Assembly (NCBI RefSeq): GCF_021725675.1
Contig: NZ_JAKJPO010000001.1
Coordinates: 682,001 to 746,000 of the forward strand
From: Marilutibacter chinensis
GTDB lineage: Bacteria > Pseudomonadota > Gammaproteobacteria > Xanthomonadales > Xanthomonadaceae
Reading direction: 5' to 3'
Length of the DNA stretch: 64,000 nucleotides
The position numbers and the translations under genes were made by a program. Position 1 is the stretch's first letter. Each line of letters starts with the position of its first letter. Below are positions 45,517 to 56,154 of this stretch, one piece after another. Below the pieces are notes generated by a model. That model was not told the origin of the DNA, searched no databases, and saw only the letters and a list, made by a program, of their open reading frames with translations.

Positions 45517-46932
45517 TCATCGTCCTTCCAGCACCCGCGCCTGCTCCAGCTCGACCTTGAGCGAGCCGGCCAGCTCCTCGCGGGCGACCTCGAACTGCAT
45601 CTCGCGCTTGAGGTCCTTGACCGCGACCACGCCGCGCGCCTTCTCGTCCTCGCCCGCCATCACGACGAAACGGATGCCCGCGCGCGAGGCGTACTGGAAC
45701 TGCTTGCCGAGCTTGCGCGGCTCCATCTGCACCTCGGTGTTGATGCCGCCGGCGCGCAGTCGCCGCGCGATGTCGAGCGCATCGGTCAGGCCATCGGCAT
45801 CCATCAGCGCGACCATCGCCTGCACGGTGCTGTCGGCGACGTCGATCACGCCGGCATCGCGCAACTGCCAGAACAACCGGGTCAGGCCGATGGAGATGCC
45901 GACGCCGGGCAGCTTCGATTTGGTGTAGTGGCTGGCGAGGTTCTCGTAGCGCCCGCCGGAACAGATCGAACCGATCTGCGGATACGCGTCCAGGGTGGTC
46001 TCGTAGACCGTGCCGGTGTAGTAGTCGAGGCCACGCGCGATCGAGAAGTTCAGCGCGTAGTGGTCCTCCGGCACGCCCAGTGCGCGGACCAGCTCCAGCA
46101 CCTCGCGCAGTTCGGCAACGCCGTCGCGCAGGGCCTGATTGGCGGAGGCATCGTCGACGAGCGCGTCGAGCCGGGCGATCGCGTCGGCATGCGAACTGGA
46201 ACGCGCCTTGACGAACTCGAGGATCCGCGCGACCGCCTCGGCCGGCAGCGCAAAGCCCTCGCCGGTCAGCGTCTCCCGCACGTGGTCCTCGCCCCGCTTG
46301 TCGAGCTTGTCGACCTCGCGCAGCACCAGCGCCTGGCGCTCCGGGTCGGCGATGCCCTGTGCTTCGAAGAAGCCGCGCATCAGCTTGCGGTTGTTCATCT
46401 GGATGGTGAACTTGCCGATCGCCATCTCCGAAAACACCGCGTGGATCACGGCCGGCATCTCGGCGTCGAAGCGCACGCTCAGGCTGTCCTTGCCGATCAC
46501 GTCGATGTCGCACTGGTAGAACTCGCGGAAGCGGCCGCGCTGGGCGCGCTCGCCGCGGTACACGCGCTGCATCTGGTAGCGGCGGAATGGAAATGCCAAC
46601 TCGTGCTCGTGCTCGGCCACGTAGCGGGCCAGCGGCACGGTCAGGTCGAAGCGCAACGCCAGCTCGGGCAGGCCTTCGCCGGCCTTCTCGAGCGCGCCGG
46701 TCGACTGCACGAAATAGACCTGGCGCTCGGTCTCGCCGCCGGACTTGGTCAGCAGCACTTCCGACAGCTCCATGACCGGGGTCTCGACCGGCAGGAAGCC
46801 GAAGCGCTCGAAGTTGCGGCGGATGGTGTCGAGCAGGCGCTGGAAGGCGATCTGCTCGGGCGGCAGCAGCTCCATCACCCCGGCCGGGGTACGTGGCTTG
46901 ATCGGAGGACTGGACGAAAACGGACTGGACAA
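45517..46932 (-). CDS. hisS: Histidyl-tRNA synthetase
   Basis: The protein has 471 residues from TTG 46932, where AGGAG lies 7 bases upstream; longer frames upstream lack such a site. Class II motifs are seen: motif 1 near [17 protein letters not shown], motif 2 in [20 protein letters not shown], and HisA-type motifs [20 protein letters not shown] and [17 protein letters not shown]-terminal anticodon domain follows. It loads histidine on tRNA-His. It lies near the his operon but is not part of it; hutH follows downstream on the same strand after an inverted repeat. Confidence 0.93.
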   Translation of the reverse strand: MSSPFSSSPPIKPRTPAGVMELLPPEQIAFQRLLDTIRRNFERFGFLPVETPVMELSEVLLTKSGGETERQVYFVQSTGALEKAGEGLPELALRFDLTVPLARYVAEHEHELAFPFRRYQMQRVYRGERAQRGRFREFYQCDIDVIGKDSLSVRFDAEMPAVIHAVFSEMAIGKFTIQMNNRKLMRGFFEAQGIADPERQALVLREVDKLDKRGEDHVRETLTGEGFALPAEAVARILEFVKARSSSHADAIARLDALVDDASANQALRDGVAELREVLELVRALGVPEDHYALNFSIARGLDYYTGTVYETTLDAYPQIGSICSGGRYENLASHYTKSKLPGVGISIGLTRLFWQLRDAGVIDVADSTVQAMVALMDADGLTDALDIARRLRAGGINTEVQMEPRKLGKQFQYASRAGIRFVVMAGEDEKARGVVAVKDLKREMQFEVAREELAGSLKVELEQARVLEGR

Positions 46933-47065
46933 GAAAGGACTCCTGTCGGGAGGGGCCGGACGGCGTGCCGGCTCCTGCGCGCGGACTATCGAGATGCAAG
47001 CCCGACAGTCTAACGGCTGCGGCATCGCCGACACAGACGAGGCACCAAAATTCGCGCGGGGCTAT

Positions 47066-47094
47066 TGCCACCTTCCGAACGCCTCTTTACAATG
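47066..47094 (+). promoter_or_regulatory. Promoter of tRNA-Pro
   Basis: TTGCCA (47066-47071), a 17-base spacer and TACAAT (47089-47094) make a near-consensus sigma-70 promoter. The transcript would start just before the tRNA at 47109. Confidence 0.8.
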
Positions 47095-47108
47095 CCGGGC
47101 TCTGCCGT

Positions 47109-47185
47109 CGGGGTGTAGCTCAGCCTGGTAGAGCGCTACGTTCGGGACGTAGAAGTCGCAGGTTCAAATCCTGTCTCCCCGACCA
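47109..47185 (+). tRNA. tRNA-Pro (anticodon CGG)
   Basis: This 77-base gene encodes CCA. The acceptor stem is CGGGGTG/CTCCCCG with one T-T mismatch. The D arm is GTAGCTCAGCCTGGTAGAGC. The anticodon arm is CTACG-TTCGGGA-CGTAG, giving CGG. The T arm is GCAGG-TTCAAAT-CCTGT. The first pair C-G is typical of bacterial tRNA-Pro. It has its own promoter and terminator. Confidence 0.97.
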
Positions 47186-47207
47186 ATAGATTCAAGCACT
47201 TACGAGA

Positions 47208-47231
47208 ACCCGGCCTAGCGCCGGGTTTTTC
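47208..47231 (+). terminator. Rho-independent terminator of tRNA-Pro
   Basis: The stem ACCCGGC (47208-47214) and GCCGGGT (47220-47226) has loop CTAGC and is followed by TTTT. It lies 22 bases after the tRNA. Confidence 0.88.
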
Positions 47232-47655
47232 GTGCCCAAGAGGTTCTGCAGCGCTTCCGCGGCAGCGTTCCCGCAACCGCCGGCCGGATCGGGATCGAGC
47301 TGCGGGCCGGCAGGCCCGCGCGGGCGCCATACGGTCGAGCCGAAGCGCCATGCGAACTGCAGCCATGCCCCTGAGCGTGACGCGAAGGCAAACGTCGGCA
47401 CAGGAACTCCGGCTGAACCGGCATCCCGGACGTGGCCATGGCACCCATGCCTTGTTGGCGCCAAGGACCTGCCGATTCTCCTCGCCCGCCGGATCTCCGC
47501 CTCCAGCATGTCCCGCCACAGGCGATCTTCGATCCTGGCGGACTGGATCCCGGGAAGAAGGACGGAAGGCCTTCCGGCTCGAAACGCTTCCGTCCTGTTT
47601 GTCTCCGCCCGTCCGCTACGCGCCGTATCCGATGACCGTGGATAACCCAGGTGCG
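47232..47655. other. About 420 bases without a supportable gene
   Basis: Open frames exist on both strands, but none has family-like motifs or a good start. One minus-strand frame ends in a peptide made by reading the tRNA antisense. A short stretch (FAFASRSGAWLQFAWRFGST) looks faintly like a membrane-protein end but is too little to call. I see no promoter or terminator beyond that of the tRNA. Confidence 0.5.
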
Positions 47656-49215
47656 TCACCAGAACAACGCGTACAGCGCCGCCAGGATCGCCAGCACGGC
47701 CACGGCACCGGTGTTGAAGACGGCGTCCGTTCGATAGTCCACGTCACGCGTCTGGATGACGTCCTTCTCCGGCACATGCGGGGCGGCCAGCGAAACCCCC
47801 ACGGCCAGCACGAGGGCCAGCAGAAACACCAGGCCGACGCGATCGATGAACGGCAGCGCCGGCCACGCCAGCTTCAGCACGATCGACAGCACGAACGAGC
47901 CCAGCGCCGCGGCCAGCGCACCGGCCTCGTTGGCGCGCTTCCAGAACAGGCCCAGCAGGAAGATCACCACGATGCCCGGGGTGAAGAAGCCGGTGTATTC
48001 CTGGATGTACTGGAAGGCCTGGTCGAAACTGCCCAGCAACGGCCGTGCGGTCAGGATCGCGATTCCCATCGCCACCACGGCGACGATGCGCCCGGTGCGC
48101 ACGATCTGGCGCTGGCCGTGATCGCGACCGTGGCTGTAGAAGTCCAGGGTGAAGATGGTCGAGATCGAATTGGTCATCGATGCCAGCGACGAGACGATCG
48201 CCGCGATCAGCGCCGCGAACACCAGGCCGAGCACGCCAGTCGGCAGCAGCGACATCATCGCCGGATAGGCCTGGTCGGGACGTTCCAGGTCCGGCGCCAA
48301 CAGCACCGCGGCCAGGCCCGGCACCACCACGATCACCGGCATCAACAGCTTGAGGAAGGCGGCGAACAGCACGCCCTTCTGCGCCTCGGCGATGTCCTTG
48401 GCCGCCAGCGCACGCTGGATGATGTACTGGTTGAAGCCCCAGTAGCTCAGATTCATGATCCACATGCCGCCGATCAGCACGCTGATGCCCGGCAGGTCCT
48501 TGTAGAAGGGATTTTCCGGCGACAGGATCATGTGGAAGTGGCCCGGCGCCTCGGCGCGCAGACGCTCGAACCCGGCCCACAGCCCGGCCCCGCCGGAAAG
48601 CTGGTCAAGGGTGATCCCGACCAGCAACAGGCCACCCAGCACCAGCAGCGTGACCTGCACGATGTCGGTCAGCGCCACCGCCTTCAGGCCGCCGTAGATC
48701 TGGTAGGCCAGCGCGAACAGCGCCAGCGCCACCAGCGCGGTCATCTGGTCCAGGCCCGACACCTGCGAGATCGCCAGCGATCCCAGCCACAGGATCGAAG
48801 TGAGGTTGACGAAGACGTACAGGCCCAGCCAGAACACCGCCATGAGGATGCGGATGCGATTGCCGTAGCGCTCCTGCAGGAACTGCGGCATGGTGTGGAT
48901 GCGGTTGCGCAGGAACACAGGCAGGAAGAACTTGCCGACGATCAGCAGCGTGGCCGCCGCCATCCACTCGTAGGAGGCGATCGCCAGGCCCAGCGCGTAG
49001 CCCGAGCCGGACATGCCGATGATCTGCTCCGCGGAGATGTTGGCCGCGATCAGCGACGCGCCGATCGCCCACCATGGCAGCGCCTTGCCGGCGAGGAAGT
49101 AGTCCTTCGCGTCCTTGGCGTGGCCTGCCTTCTCGCGCGACACCCACTGCGCCAGCACGAAGATGCCGGCCAGGTAGGCAAGCACGATGGTGATATCAAG
49201 TGTCGACAAACCCAT
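47656..49215 (-). CDS. Sodium/sugar symporter (SSS family, vSGLT-like)
   Basis: The protein has 519 residues and about 13-14 helices. It shows DYFLAGKALPWWAIGASLIA, AANISAEQIIGMSGSGYALG and YGNRIRILMAVFWLG; later SYWGFNQYIIQRALAAKD and SSLASMTNSISTIFTLDFY (Na+ site region). It imports glucose, galactose, xylose or similar with Na+. AAGGGGAGAA precedes the ATG. It is the last gene of the glycan operon, 40 bases after GH3. Sugar choice is inferred from the operon. Confidence 0.9.
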   Translation of the reverse strand: MGLSTLDITIVLAYLAGIFVLAQWVSREKAGHAKDAKDYFLAGKALPWWAIGASLIAANISAEQIIGMSGSGYALGLAIASYEWMAAATLLIVGKFFLPVFLRNRIHTMPQFLQERYGNRIRILMAVFWLGLYVFVNLTSILWLGSLAISQVSGLDQMTALVALALFALAYQIYGGLKAVALTDIVQVTLLVLGGLLLVGITLDQLSGGAGLWAGFERLRAEAPGHFHMILSPENPFYKDLPGISVLIGGMWIMNLSYWGFNQYIIQRALAAKDIAEAQKGVLFAAFLKLLMPVIVVVPGLAAVLLAPDLERPDQAYPAMMSLLPTGVLGLVFAALIAAIVSSLASMTNSISTIFTLDFYSHGRDHGQRQIVRTGRIVAVVAMGIAILTARPLLGSFDQAFQYIQEYTGFFTPGIVVIFLLGLFWKRANEAGALAAALGSFVLSIVLKLAWPALPFIDRVGLVFLLALVLAVGVSLAAPHVPEKDVIQTRDVDYRTDAVFNTGAVAVLAILAALYALFW

Positions 49216-49255
49216 GCCGTTCTCCCCTTCGGCGGCGGACGAGGCGGGTGCCCGG

Positions 49256-51823
49256 TCACTGGACCGGGCAATCCACCGTGACTTGCGCTTCGTTCAGGGC
49301 ACCCAGAGCGATGCGCGAGACCGACAGGTCCAGTGCGGCAGCGCTTTCCAGCACCGGCACCTGTTCCAGCCTGCCCACGTCCGCTCCCGCCTTGGCGAAG
49401 CACTTCAGCGGAACGCCGACGACGGTCCACTGCCCCTGCGGCAGCGCTGCGAGCGTCGCCTGCACGTCGACGCGGCCGCCGCAGTCCCCGCCGCAGCCGA
49501 CGCCCAGCCATACCGGCGCCTCGACGGCACTGTCGCGGCGCAGCGTCAACTGCAGCTGCACGTCGCCGTTGTTCTCGCGGGTGAGATCCAGCGGCGTGGC
49601 GGATGCCAGTACCAGTCTTGCAGGCGAGGCGCCCGACCACTGCAGACGGCGGCCGTCCTCCTGCGCCATGTGGTCCGTGGCACTGAGCCTGAGACTGCCG
49701 TCGGCCAGCGCCACGGGGACCGTGGTGGCTGGCATGTTCGCCTGCGATGCGCTGGACAGCTGCAGGGCCAGGCCGACGGCCGGCTTGCCCTTGGCGAAAT
49801 AGACGCCGCTGGCCGACTGCTCGCCGGAAACGCCGGAGTCCTCCGGCAACGGTTCCAATTCGCCCTTGTCGGCATAGCTCAGGCCGTAGCCGAACGCGAA
49901 CAGCGGATCGTAGTCCTCCTGCCCCACGTTGTTGGCGTACTGCACCGCCGTGCGCGGCCAGCTGAAGCTGAGCTTGCCCTTGAAGTCGTGCTGCACGCTG
50001 CCGTCGGCCTTGCGCAGCAGGACGTCGGCGATCCCGGCGCCTTCCGAGCCGGGCAGCCACGCGGCCACGAACGCGTCGGCGGCATTGAGCTCGCGATTGA
50101 CCCACAGCGGGCGGCCGCTGAGAAACACGGCGACCACCGGAACGCCGTCGGCCTTCAGCCGCTTGATCAGCGTGAGGTCGGCATCGTTGCCTGGCTTGTA
50201 CAGCAGGTTCGGGATGTCGCCCTGGAATTCGGCGTATGGATTCTCGCCGAACACGACGACCGCAACGTCCGGCTTGCGCGCATACGTGCCGTCGATCGAC
50301 AGGACCGCTTCGCCGCCGGCGGCTTTCGCCTGCTGCGCGATGCCCTCGTAGATCGTGTCCGCATTGGGGAAGTCCTTGCGTGCGGTGCCAGTGCCCTGCC
50401 AGTTGAGCGTCCAGCCACCGGCCTGCTTGCCGACATCGTCGGCGCCGTCGCCGGCCACCAGGATGCGCTGCCCCGGCGCCAGCGGCAGCACGCCACCGGC
50501 GTTCTTCAGCAGCACCAGCGATTCGCGCACCGCCTGTCGTGCGACCGCTCGATGCCCGGGCGCACCGAGCAGCGCGAACTGCCCGCCGACCGCGCGCGAC
50601 GACGGCTTGCCCGCTTCGAACAGACCGAGCCGGAACTTCACCCGCAGGATGCGGCGTACGGCATCGTCCAGGCGCGCCTCGCTGATCGTGCCTGCCTTCG
50701 CCGCCGCCAGCGTGCTCTCGTAGAAGCCCTTCCAGCTGTCCGGCGTCATCGCCATGTCCAGACCGGCGTTGATCGTCGCCGGACAGTCGGTATTGCTGCA
50801 GCCCTGCACCTGGCCATGACCGTTCCAGTCGCCGACGACGAAACCGCCGAATTGCATCCGTCCCTTCAGCGCGTCGGTGAGATACGGCCTGTTGCCGTGC
50901 ATCTTCTCGCCGTTGACGCTGTTGAACGAGGCCATCACGGTCTGCGCGCCGGCCGCGATCGCCGGCGGGTAGCCGGCACCATGGACGCGTACCAGCTCCG
51001 GCTCGGTGATCCGGGTGTCGCCCTGGTCCTTGCCTCCCGTGGTGCCGCCATCGCCCAGGAAGTGCTTGACCGAGGCGATCACATGACGGCCGTCGAGGAA
51101 CTCCGGCGTGCCGACCCTGCCCTGCAGGCCCTCGACCATCGCGCCGGCAAAGCTGGCCACCACCTCGGGCGATTCGGAATAGCCTTCATAGGTCCGGCCC
51201 CAGCGATCGTCCTGCGGCACCGCCACGGTCGGTGCGAACGCCCATTCCATGCCGGTGGCGCGCGTCTCCAGCGCGGTGATCTCGCCGATCTTCCGCAACA
51301 GATCCGGATTGCGCGTGGCGCCCAGGCCGATGTTGTGCGGGAACAGCGTGGCGCCGACGATGTTGCTCTGGCCGTGCACGGCGTCTATGCCGAAGATCAC
51401 CGGGATCGCCTTGCCGCCCTGCGAGGTATCCATCGACGCCTCGTAGAACGCATCGGCCAGCGCCAGCCATTCGGCAGGCAAGGCGTCATAGCGGCCGTCG
51501 GGATCCGAGTTGCCGCCGGCCAGGACCGACCCCAGCCGGTACTTGCGCACGTCCTCCGGCGTGATGCTGGCGATGTCGCCCTGCACCAGCTGGCCGACCT
51601 TTTCCTCCACCGTCATCGTGGCCATCAGCTCGGTGATGCGCTGTTCCAGCGCGGCATCCTCGGCCAGTGGCCAGGTCACCTGCGGCCATGGGTCGGCGTC
51701 CGCCGCCGGTGCCGGCGCACCGGTCCGGTCGTCGCCGTTGCAGGCGCCCAGCGCCAGGACCAGCGCGGCCAGCAGTGCGCCCCGGCGCGGGAAGCTCAGG
51801 CTATGCATCGTCATCGTGCTCAT
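49256..51823 (-). CDS. GH3 beta-glucosidase/xylosidase lipoprotein
   Basis: The protein has 855 residues. It has a lipoprotein signal (LVLALGAC, Cys about 28). The GH3 barrel has PVIFGIDAVHGQSNIVGATL, EWAFAPTVAVPQDDRWGRTY, VIASVKHFLGDGGTTGGKDQ and the nucleophile Asp in FGGFVVGDWNGHGQ. The C-terminal sandwich has VVVFGENPYAEFQGD (acid/base region) and GRPLWVNRELNAADAFVAAW, and beyond it a further 190-residue beta domain. It would release glucose or xylose from oligosaccharides in the periplasm. The start at 51823 overlaps the MFS stop (ATGA); starts at 51814 and 51808 are possible. Confidence 0.9.
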   Translation of the reverse strand: MSTMTMHSLSFPRRGALLAALVLALGACNGDDRTGAPAPAADADPWPQVTWPLAEDAALEQRITELMATMTVEEKVGQLVQGDIASITPEDVRKYRLGSVLAGGNSDPDGRYDALPAEWLALADAFYEASMDTSQGGKAIPVIFGIDAVHGQSNIVGATLFPHNIGLGATRNPDLLRKIGEITALETRATGMEWAFAPTVAVPQDDRWGRTYEGYSESPEVVASFAGAMVEGLQGRVGTPEFLDGRHVIASVKHFLGDGGTTGGKDQGDTRITEPELVRVHGAGYPPAIAAGAQTVMASFNSVNGEKMHGNRPYLTDALKGRMQFGGFVVGDWNGHGQVQGCSNTDCPATINAGLDMAMTPDSWKGFYESTLAAAKAGTISEARLDDAVRRILRVKFRLGLFEAGKPSSRAVGGQFALLGAPGHRAVARQAVRESLVLLKNAGGVLPLAPGQRILVAGDGADDVGKQAGGWTLNWQGTGTARKDFPNADTIYEGIAQQAKAAGGEAVLSIDGTYARKPDVAVVVFGENPYAEFQGDIPNLLYKPGNDADLTLIKRLKADGVPVVAVFLSGRPLWVNRELNAADAFVAAWLPGSEGAGIADVLLRKADGSVQHDFKGKLSFSWPRTAVQYANNVGQEDYDPLFAFGYGLSYADKGELEPLPEDSGVSGEQSASGVYFAKGKPAVGLALQLSSASQANMPATTVPVALADGSLRLSATDHMAQEDGRRLQWSGASPARLVLASATPLDLTRENNGDVQLQLTLRRDSAVEAPVWLGVGCGGDCGGRVDVQATLAALPQGQWTVVGVPLKCFAKAGADVGRLEQVPVLESAAALDLSVSRIALGALNEAQVTVDCPVQ

Positions 51824-53226
51824 CCCTCCATCTGCTCCAGTTCCCTGCCCTTGGTCTCGTGCACGTACTTCAGCACGAAGAACACCGAGATCGCCGCGGC
51901 GACGGCATAGAGGCCGTAGGCTGCCGCCAGGCCGATGCCGGTCAGCAGCATCGGGAAGGTCCAGGTGATCAGGAAGTTCGATCCCCACTGCGCCAGGCCC
52001 GCCACCGCCAATCCCGAACCACGGATCTGGTTGGGGAACATCTCGCCCAGCATCACCCACATCACCGGCCCCCAGGACGCGTTGAAGAAGATCACATACA
52101 GATTGGCCGCGACCAACGCCAGCACGCCCATGTCGTTCGACAGCTGCAGCTTGCCGGCCGCGTCGAGGTTGCCGGTGGAGAACGCGAACGCCACCAACCC
52201 AAGGGTGACCGCCATGCCGGCCGAACCGACCCACAGCAGCGGCTTGCGGCCGATGCGGTCCACCAGCAACATCGACACGATGCAGGCACCGATGCTGAGC
52301 GCACCTGAGATCACGTTGATCAGCAGGGCGTCGCTCTCGGAGAATCCGACCGCCTGCCACAGCACCGCGCCGTAGTAGAACACCACGTTGATGCCGACCA
52401 GTTGCTGGAAGGTCGCCAGGCCGACGCCGACCCAGACGATGGGACGGATCTTTCCGGTCGCCTTGCTGATCAGGTCCGACAGGCGCGGACGATGATGGTC
52501 CGCGGCGAGGGATGCGTCGATCTCGGCCAGCTTGCGGGCGCCGGCGTCGCTGCCGTAGAGCCGCGTCAGCACCGACAACGCGCGCTCCTTGCGGCCCTTC
52601 ACCACGAGGTAGCGCGGGCTCTCCGGGATGAACAGCAGCGCCACCAGGAACAGGGTGGCGGGCACGATCTCGACCCAGAACATCCATCGCCAGGCTTCGT
52701 GGCCCAGCCACCATTCCGTGATCGACGACCCCGCCACCTTCGCCAGCAGGTAGTTGCTGAGGAACGCCGCGAACAGGCCGCCGATGATCGCGATCTGCTG
52801 CACCGTCGCCAGCCGTCCGCGGTAATGCGCGGCCGACACCTCGCTGATGTAGGCCGGCGACATCACGCTGGCCGCGCCGACGGCCAGGCCGCCCAGCACG
52901 CGGTACAGCACGAACTCCAGCGATCCGGTGGCGATGCCCGAGCCCCAGGCCGAGACCAGGAAGAAGACCGCCGCCACGATCAGCACGTTGCGCCGTCCGT
53001 AGTGGTCGGCGAGGCGGCCGGCGAAATATGCGCCGACCGCGCATCCCAGCAGCATCGAGGCCACGTTGAAGCCGGTGCCGACCGAATCGGAGTCGAACGC
53101 CCGCTGCAGGCCGTCCACCGTGCCGTTGATCACCCCGCTGTCGAAACCGAACAGGAAACCGCCGATCGTCGCCACGATGCTGACCATCACGATCAGCCGC
53201 GTGTTCTCCCCTGTACCTGTACTCAT
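51820..53226 (-). CDS. MFS sugar porter
   Basis: The protein has 468 residues with 12 helices. Sugar-porter marks are FLFGFDSGVINGTVDGLQRA, GRLADHYGRRNVLIVAAVFF, RVLGGLAVGAASVMSPAYIS, FIPESPRYLVVKGRKERALS, FQQLVGINVVFYYGAVLWQA and the end FVLKYVHETKGRELEQMEG. The group includes XylE and GalP. It probably imports xylose or glucose with H+. It lies between xylA and GH3 and overlaps GH3 by 4 bases. Confidence 0.92.
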   Translation of the reverse strand: MSTGTGENTRLIVMVSIVATIGGFLFGFDSGVINGTVDGLQRAFDSDSVGTGFNVASMLLGCAVGAYFAGRLADHYGRRNVLIVAAVFFLVSAWGSGIATGSLEFVLYRVLGGLAVGAASVMSPAYISEVSAAHYRGRLATVQQIAIIGGLFAAFLSNYLLAKVAGSSITEWWLGHEAWRWMFWVEIVPATLFLVALLFIPESPRYLVVKGRKERALSVLTRLYGSDAGARKLAEIDASLAADHHRPRLSDLISKATGKIRPIVWVGVGLATFQQLVGINVVFYYGAVLWQAVGFSESDALLINVISGALSIGACIVSMLLVDRIGRKPLLWVGSAGMAVTLGLVAFAFSTGNLDAAGKLQLSNDMGVLALVAANLYVIFFNASWGPVMWVMLGEMFPNQIRGSGLAVAGLAQWGSNFLITWTFPMLLTGIGLAAAYGLYAVAAAISVFFVLKYVHETKGRELEQMEG

Positions 53227-53272
53227 TGAGCCACCCTCTGTGATCTTGTGTCGTGATGCCGGTTCGCCACGC

Positions 53273-54607
53273 TCAACGCAGCAGGTACTGGTTGAGCAGG
53301 TTCTCGTAGCGCTCCTGCTTGCCGCTGGCCTGCGCGGGCTCGCCGTTCTTCGTTGCCAGCGCGGCGAGGTCGGCCAGGCCCAGCCGCCCTTCCGCGAACG
53401 CCTTGCCGTCGCCGGTGTCGAAGCTGGCGTAACGGTCGCGGCGCCACTGCTCCCACGGCGAGGCGGTCAGCAGCGCATGCGCCACCTCCAGTCCGCGGGC
53501 GAAGGCATCCATGCCGCCGATGTGGGCGATGAACAGATCTTCCATATCGGTGGACTCCCGACGCGGCTTGGCGTCGAAGTTCAGGCCGCCCACCAGTCCG
53601 CCCTGGCGCAGGACCACCAGCATCGCGCCGACGGTGTCGTACAGCTCGGTCGGGAACTGGTCGGTATCCCAGCCGTTCTGGGCGTTGCCGCGGTTGGCAT
53701 CGATGCTGCCGAGCAGGCCGTGATCGGATGCGACCTGCAGGTCGTGCTCGAAGGTGTGGCCCGACAGCGTGGCGTGGTTGGCCTCGATATTGAGCATGAA
53801 GTCGTCCTGCAGCCCATGGGCATGGAGGAAACCGGCGACGGTCGCGCTGTCGAAGTCGTACTGGTGCTTCATCGGCTCCATCGGCTTGGGCTCGATGAAG
53901 AACTTGCCCTCGAAGCCGATGCTCCGGCCATAGTCGCGCGCAGCGGCCAGGAAGCGGGCGAAGTGCTCCAGCTCGCGCTTCATGTCGGTGTTGTGCAGGC
54001 AGGCATAGCCCTCGCGGCCGCCCCAGAACACGTAATGCTCGCCGCCCAGCTCAACGGTCGCCTCCAGCGCCGCCTTCACCTGTACCGCGGCACGGCTCAC
54101 GACGGCGAAATCCGGATTGGTGGCCGCACCGTTCATGTAGCGCGGATGCGAGAACAGGTTGGCCGTGCCCCACAGCAGCTTCATGCCGGTCGCCCGCTGG
54201 CGCTCCCCGGCCATCGCAGCCATGTGCCGGAGGTTCTTCTCGTACTGGCCGACGTCGTCCGCGTCCGGCGCCAGGTCGATGTCGTGGAAGCAGTAGTACG
54301 GCACGCCCAGCTTGGTGAAGAACTCGAACGCGGCGTCGACCCTGGCCTCGGCCGTGGCCATCGGTTCGCCCTTCTCCCACGGGAAGCGCCGCGTGCCCGG
54401 ACCGAACGGATCGTGGCCGGCATTGCAGAAGGTGTGCCAGTAGCAGACCGCGAAACGCAGGTGCTCGCGCATGGTCCTGCCGCCGACCCGCTTCTGCGCG
54501 TCATAGACCTTGAAGGCCAGCGGATTGTCGGAACCGGTGCCCTCGTACGGAATGGCGCCGATGCCGGGGAAGTACTCCTGTGCGCCGATGAAGGGCTGCG
54601 TGCTCAT
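53273..54607 (-). CDS. xylA: Xylose isomerase
   Basis: The protein has 444 residues. It shows [10 protein letters not shown] (catalytic His), [60 protein letters not shown] (metal Glu), [20 protein letters not shown] and [20 protein letters not shown]. It converts xylose to xylulose in the cytosol. It lies 37 bases after xylB. It serves the xylose set free by the GH31 enzyme. Confidence 0.95.
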   Translation of the reverse strand: MSTQPFIGAQEYFPGIGAIPYEGTGSDNPLAFKVYDAQKRVGGRTMREHLRFAVCYWHTFCNAGHDPFGPGTRRFPWEKGEPMATAEARVDAAFEFFTKLGVPYYCFHDIDLAPDADDVGQYEKNLRHMAAMAGERQRATGMKLLWGTANLFSHPRYMNGAATNPDFAVVSRAAVQVKAALEATVELGGEHYVFWGGREGYACLHNTDMKRELEHFARFLAAARDYGRSIGFEGKFFIEPKPMEPMKHQYDFDSATVAGFLHAHGLQDDFMLNIEANHATLSGHTFEHDLQVASDHGLLGSIDANRGNAQNGWDTDQFPTELYDTVGAMLVVLRQGGLVGGLNFDAKPRRESTDMEDLFIAHIGGMDAFARGLEVAHALLTASPWEQWRRDRYASFDTGDGKAFAEGRLGLADLAALATKNGEPAQASGKQERYENLLNQYLLR

Positions 54608-54644
54608 GGTGCGGTGTTCCTGTGGATGGGCGGGGAGGAAGACG

Positions 54645-56138
54645 TCAGCCGCGCTGCAGCGGCGTGACGGCGTCGAGGTGCTGGAGGAAGCGGCGGTAGG
54701 CGGCCGCGTAGGCCGGCGTGCGTGCAGGATCCGGCGTTACGGACAACGCCGGATCGGCGGTCACATGCTCGCGGGCGATCTCGGCGATGGAAGCGGCATC
54801 GCCACCGGCCCGGCGCAACGCCCACAAGGCCTGCAGCGCCGCACCGAAGGCCGCGCCCTCGGCCTGCGCGGGGACATCGACCGGCAGCCCGAACACGTCG
54901 GCCACCATCTGCCGCCAGGCGGCGCTGTTGCCGCCGCCGCCGGTCAGCACGATGCGCTCGAAGCGCATGCCGGCATGGACGAAGGCATCGAAGCCGTACT
55001 TCAGGCTGTAGGTCGCGCCCTCCATCGCGGCGCGGTAGACATGCGCAGGCGTCGTGTTCGTGGTGTCCAGTCCGGCCAGCACGCCCTTCCCCAGTGGCAG
55101 GTCCGGCGTGCGCTCGCCGTTGAGGAACGGCAGCATCACCAGCCCGCCGGCCCCGGGTGGCGTGGCGCGAACGAGCGCATCGCCCTCGCGCGCCTCGAAA
55201 CCGAACAGCCGCGCGACCTGTTCGGTCGCCACGGTGCAGTTCATCGTGCAGATCAGCGGCAGCCAGCCGCCGGTGGACGAACAGAAGGCGGCCCAGCGCG
55301 CTTCCGCGTCGATCACCGGCGTGTCGGAGTACGCGAACAGCGTGCCGGACGTGCCCAGGCTCATCGCCAGCCGCCCTGCCTCCACGCAGCCGGTACCGAC
55401 GGCGGCCATCATGTTGTCGCCGCCGCCGACGGCGACCTTCACCGTCGCGGGTACTCCCAGCTGCCCGGCCATGGCAGGCGCGATGTCGAACAGCGCATCC
55501 GGCGAGGCGATCGGTGGCAGACAGGCGCCGAGATCGCGATCGGGATCGGTCGCGTGCAGCAGGTCGGCCGACCAGCTCCGTGTGCGCACGTCCAGCCAAC
55601 CGGTGCCGGACGCATCGCCGTGTTCGCAGAAGCGCTGCCCGGTCAACACGAAGTTCAGGTAGTCGTGCGGCAGCAGGATGGTCGCCAGCCGCGCATAGGC
55701 GTCCGGGCGGTGCGTCTTCGTCCATGGCAGCTTGGAGGCGGTGTAGCCGGCCAGGACCGGGTTGCCCGCCAGCGCGATCGCGCGCGCGGTCCCGCCCACC
55801 GCGTCCATGATCCGCGCGCACTCGGCGGTCGTGCTGGTATCGCACCACAGCTTGGCCGGCGCGAGGACGTTGCCGTCGGCGTCCACCGGCACGAAGCCGT
55901 GCTGCTGGCCCGACACCGCCAGCGCGGCGATGCGCGCGCGCGCGGCCGGATCGATCCGGTCGAAGCACGTCCGTACCGCGGCCACCCAGTCGGCCGGATG
56001 CTGCTCGCGACCGCCGTCATCGTCGCTGATCAACGCCAGCGGCGAACTCACCGTCGCCACCACCTCGCGCCGTGCGGCGTCGTACACCACCACCTTGACG
56101 CTTTGCGTACCCGCATCGATGCCAGCGACCAGACTCAT
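54645..56138 (-). CDS. xylB: Xylulokinase
   Basis: The protein has 497 residues of the FGGY kinase family. It shows [80 protein letters not shown] type phosphate motif, [20 protein letters not shown] and the adenosine motif [20 protein letters not shown]. It phosphorylates xylulose with ATP, feeding the pentose phosphate pathway. It lies between GH95 and xylA. Confidence 0.94.
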   Translation of the reverse strand: MSLVAGIDAGTQSVKVVVYDAARREVVATVSSPLALISDDDGGREQHPADWVAAVRTCFDRIDPAARARIAALAVSGQQHGFVPVDADGNVLAPAKLWCDTSTTAECARIMDAVGGTARAIALAGNPVLAGYTASKLPWTKTHRPDAYARLATILLPHDYLNFVLTGQRFCEHGDASGTGWLDVRTRSWSADLLHATDPDRDLGACLPPIASPDALFDIAPAMAGQLGVPATVKVAVGGGDNMMAAVGTGCVEAGRLAMSLGTSGTLFAYSDTPVIDAEARWAAFCSSTGGWLPLICTMNCTVATEQVARLFGFEAREGDALVRATPPGAGGLVMLPFLNGERTPDLPLGKGVLAGLDTTNTTPAHVYRAAMEGATYSLKYGFDAFVHAGMRFERIVLTGGGGNSAAWRQMVADVFGLPVDVPAQAEGAAFGAALQALWALRRAGGDAASIAEIAREHVTADPALSVTPDPARTPAYAAAYRRFLQHLDAVTPLQRG

Positions 56139-56154
56139 TTGGTGCCCTTCGTGT

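Noticed and set aside
47136-47659. Minus-strand frames over the tRNA-Pro and the next 420 bases
   Set aside because: Part of the peptide is simply the tRNA read antisense, and the rest has no family pattern or ribosome site.
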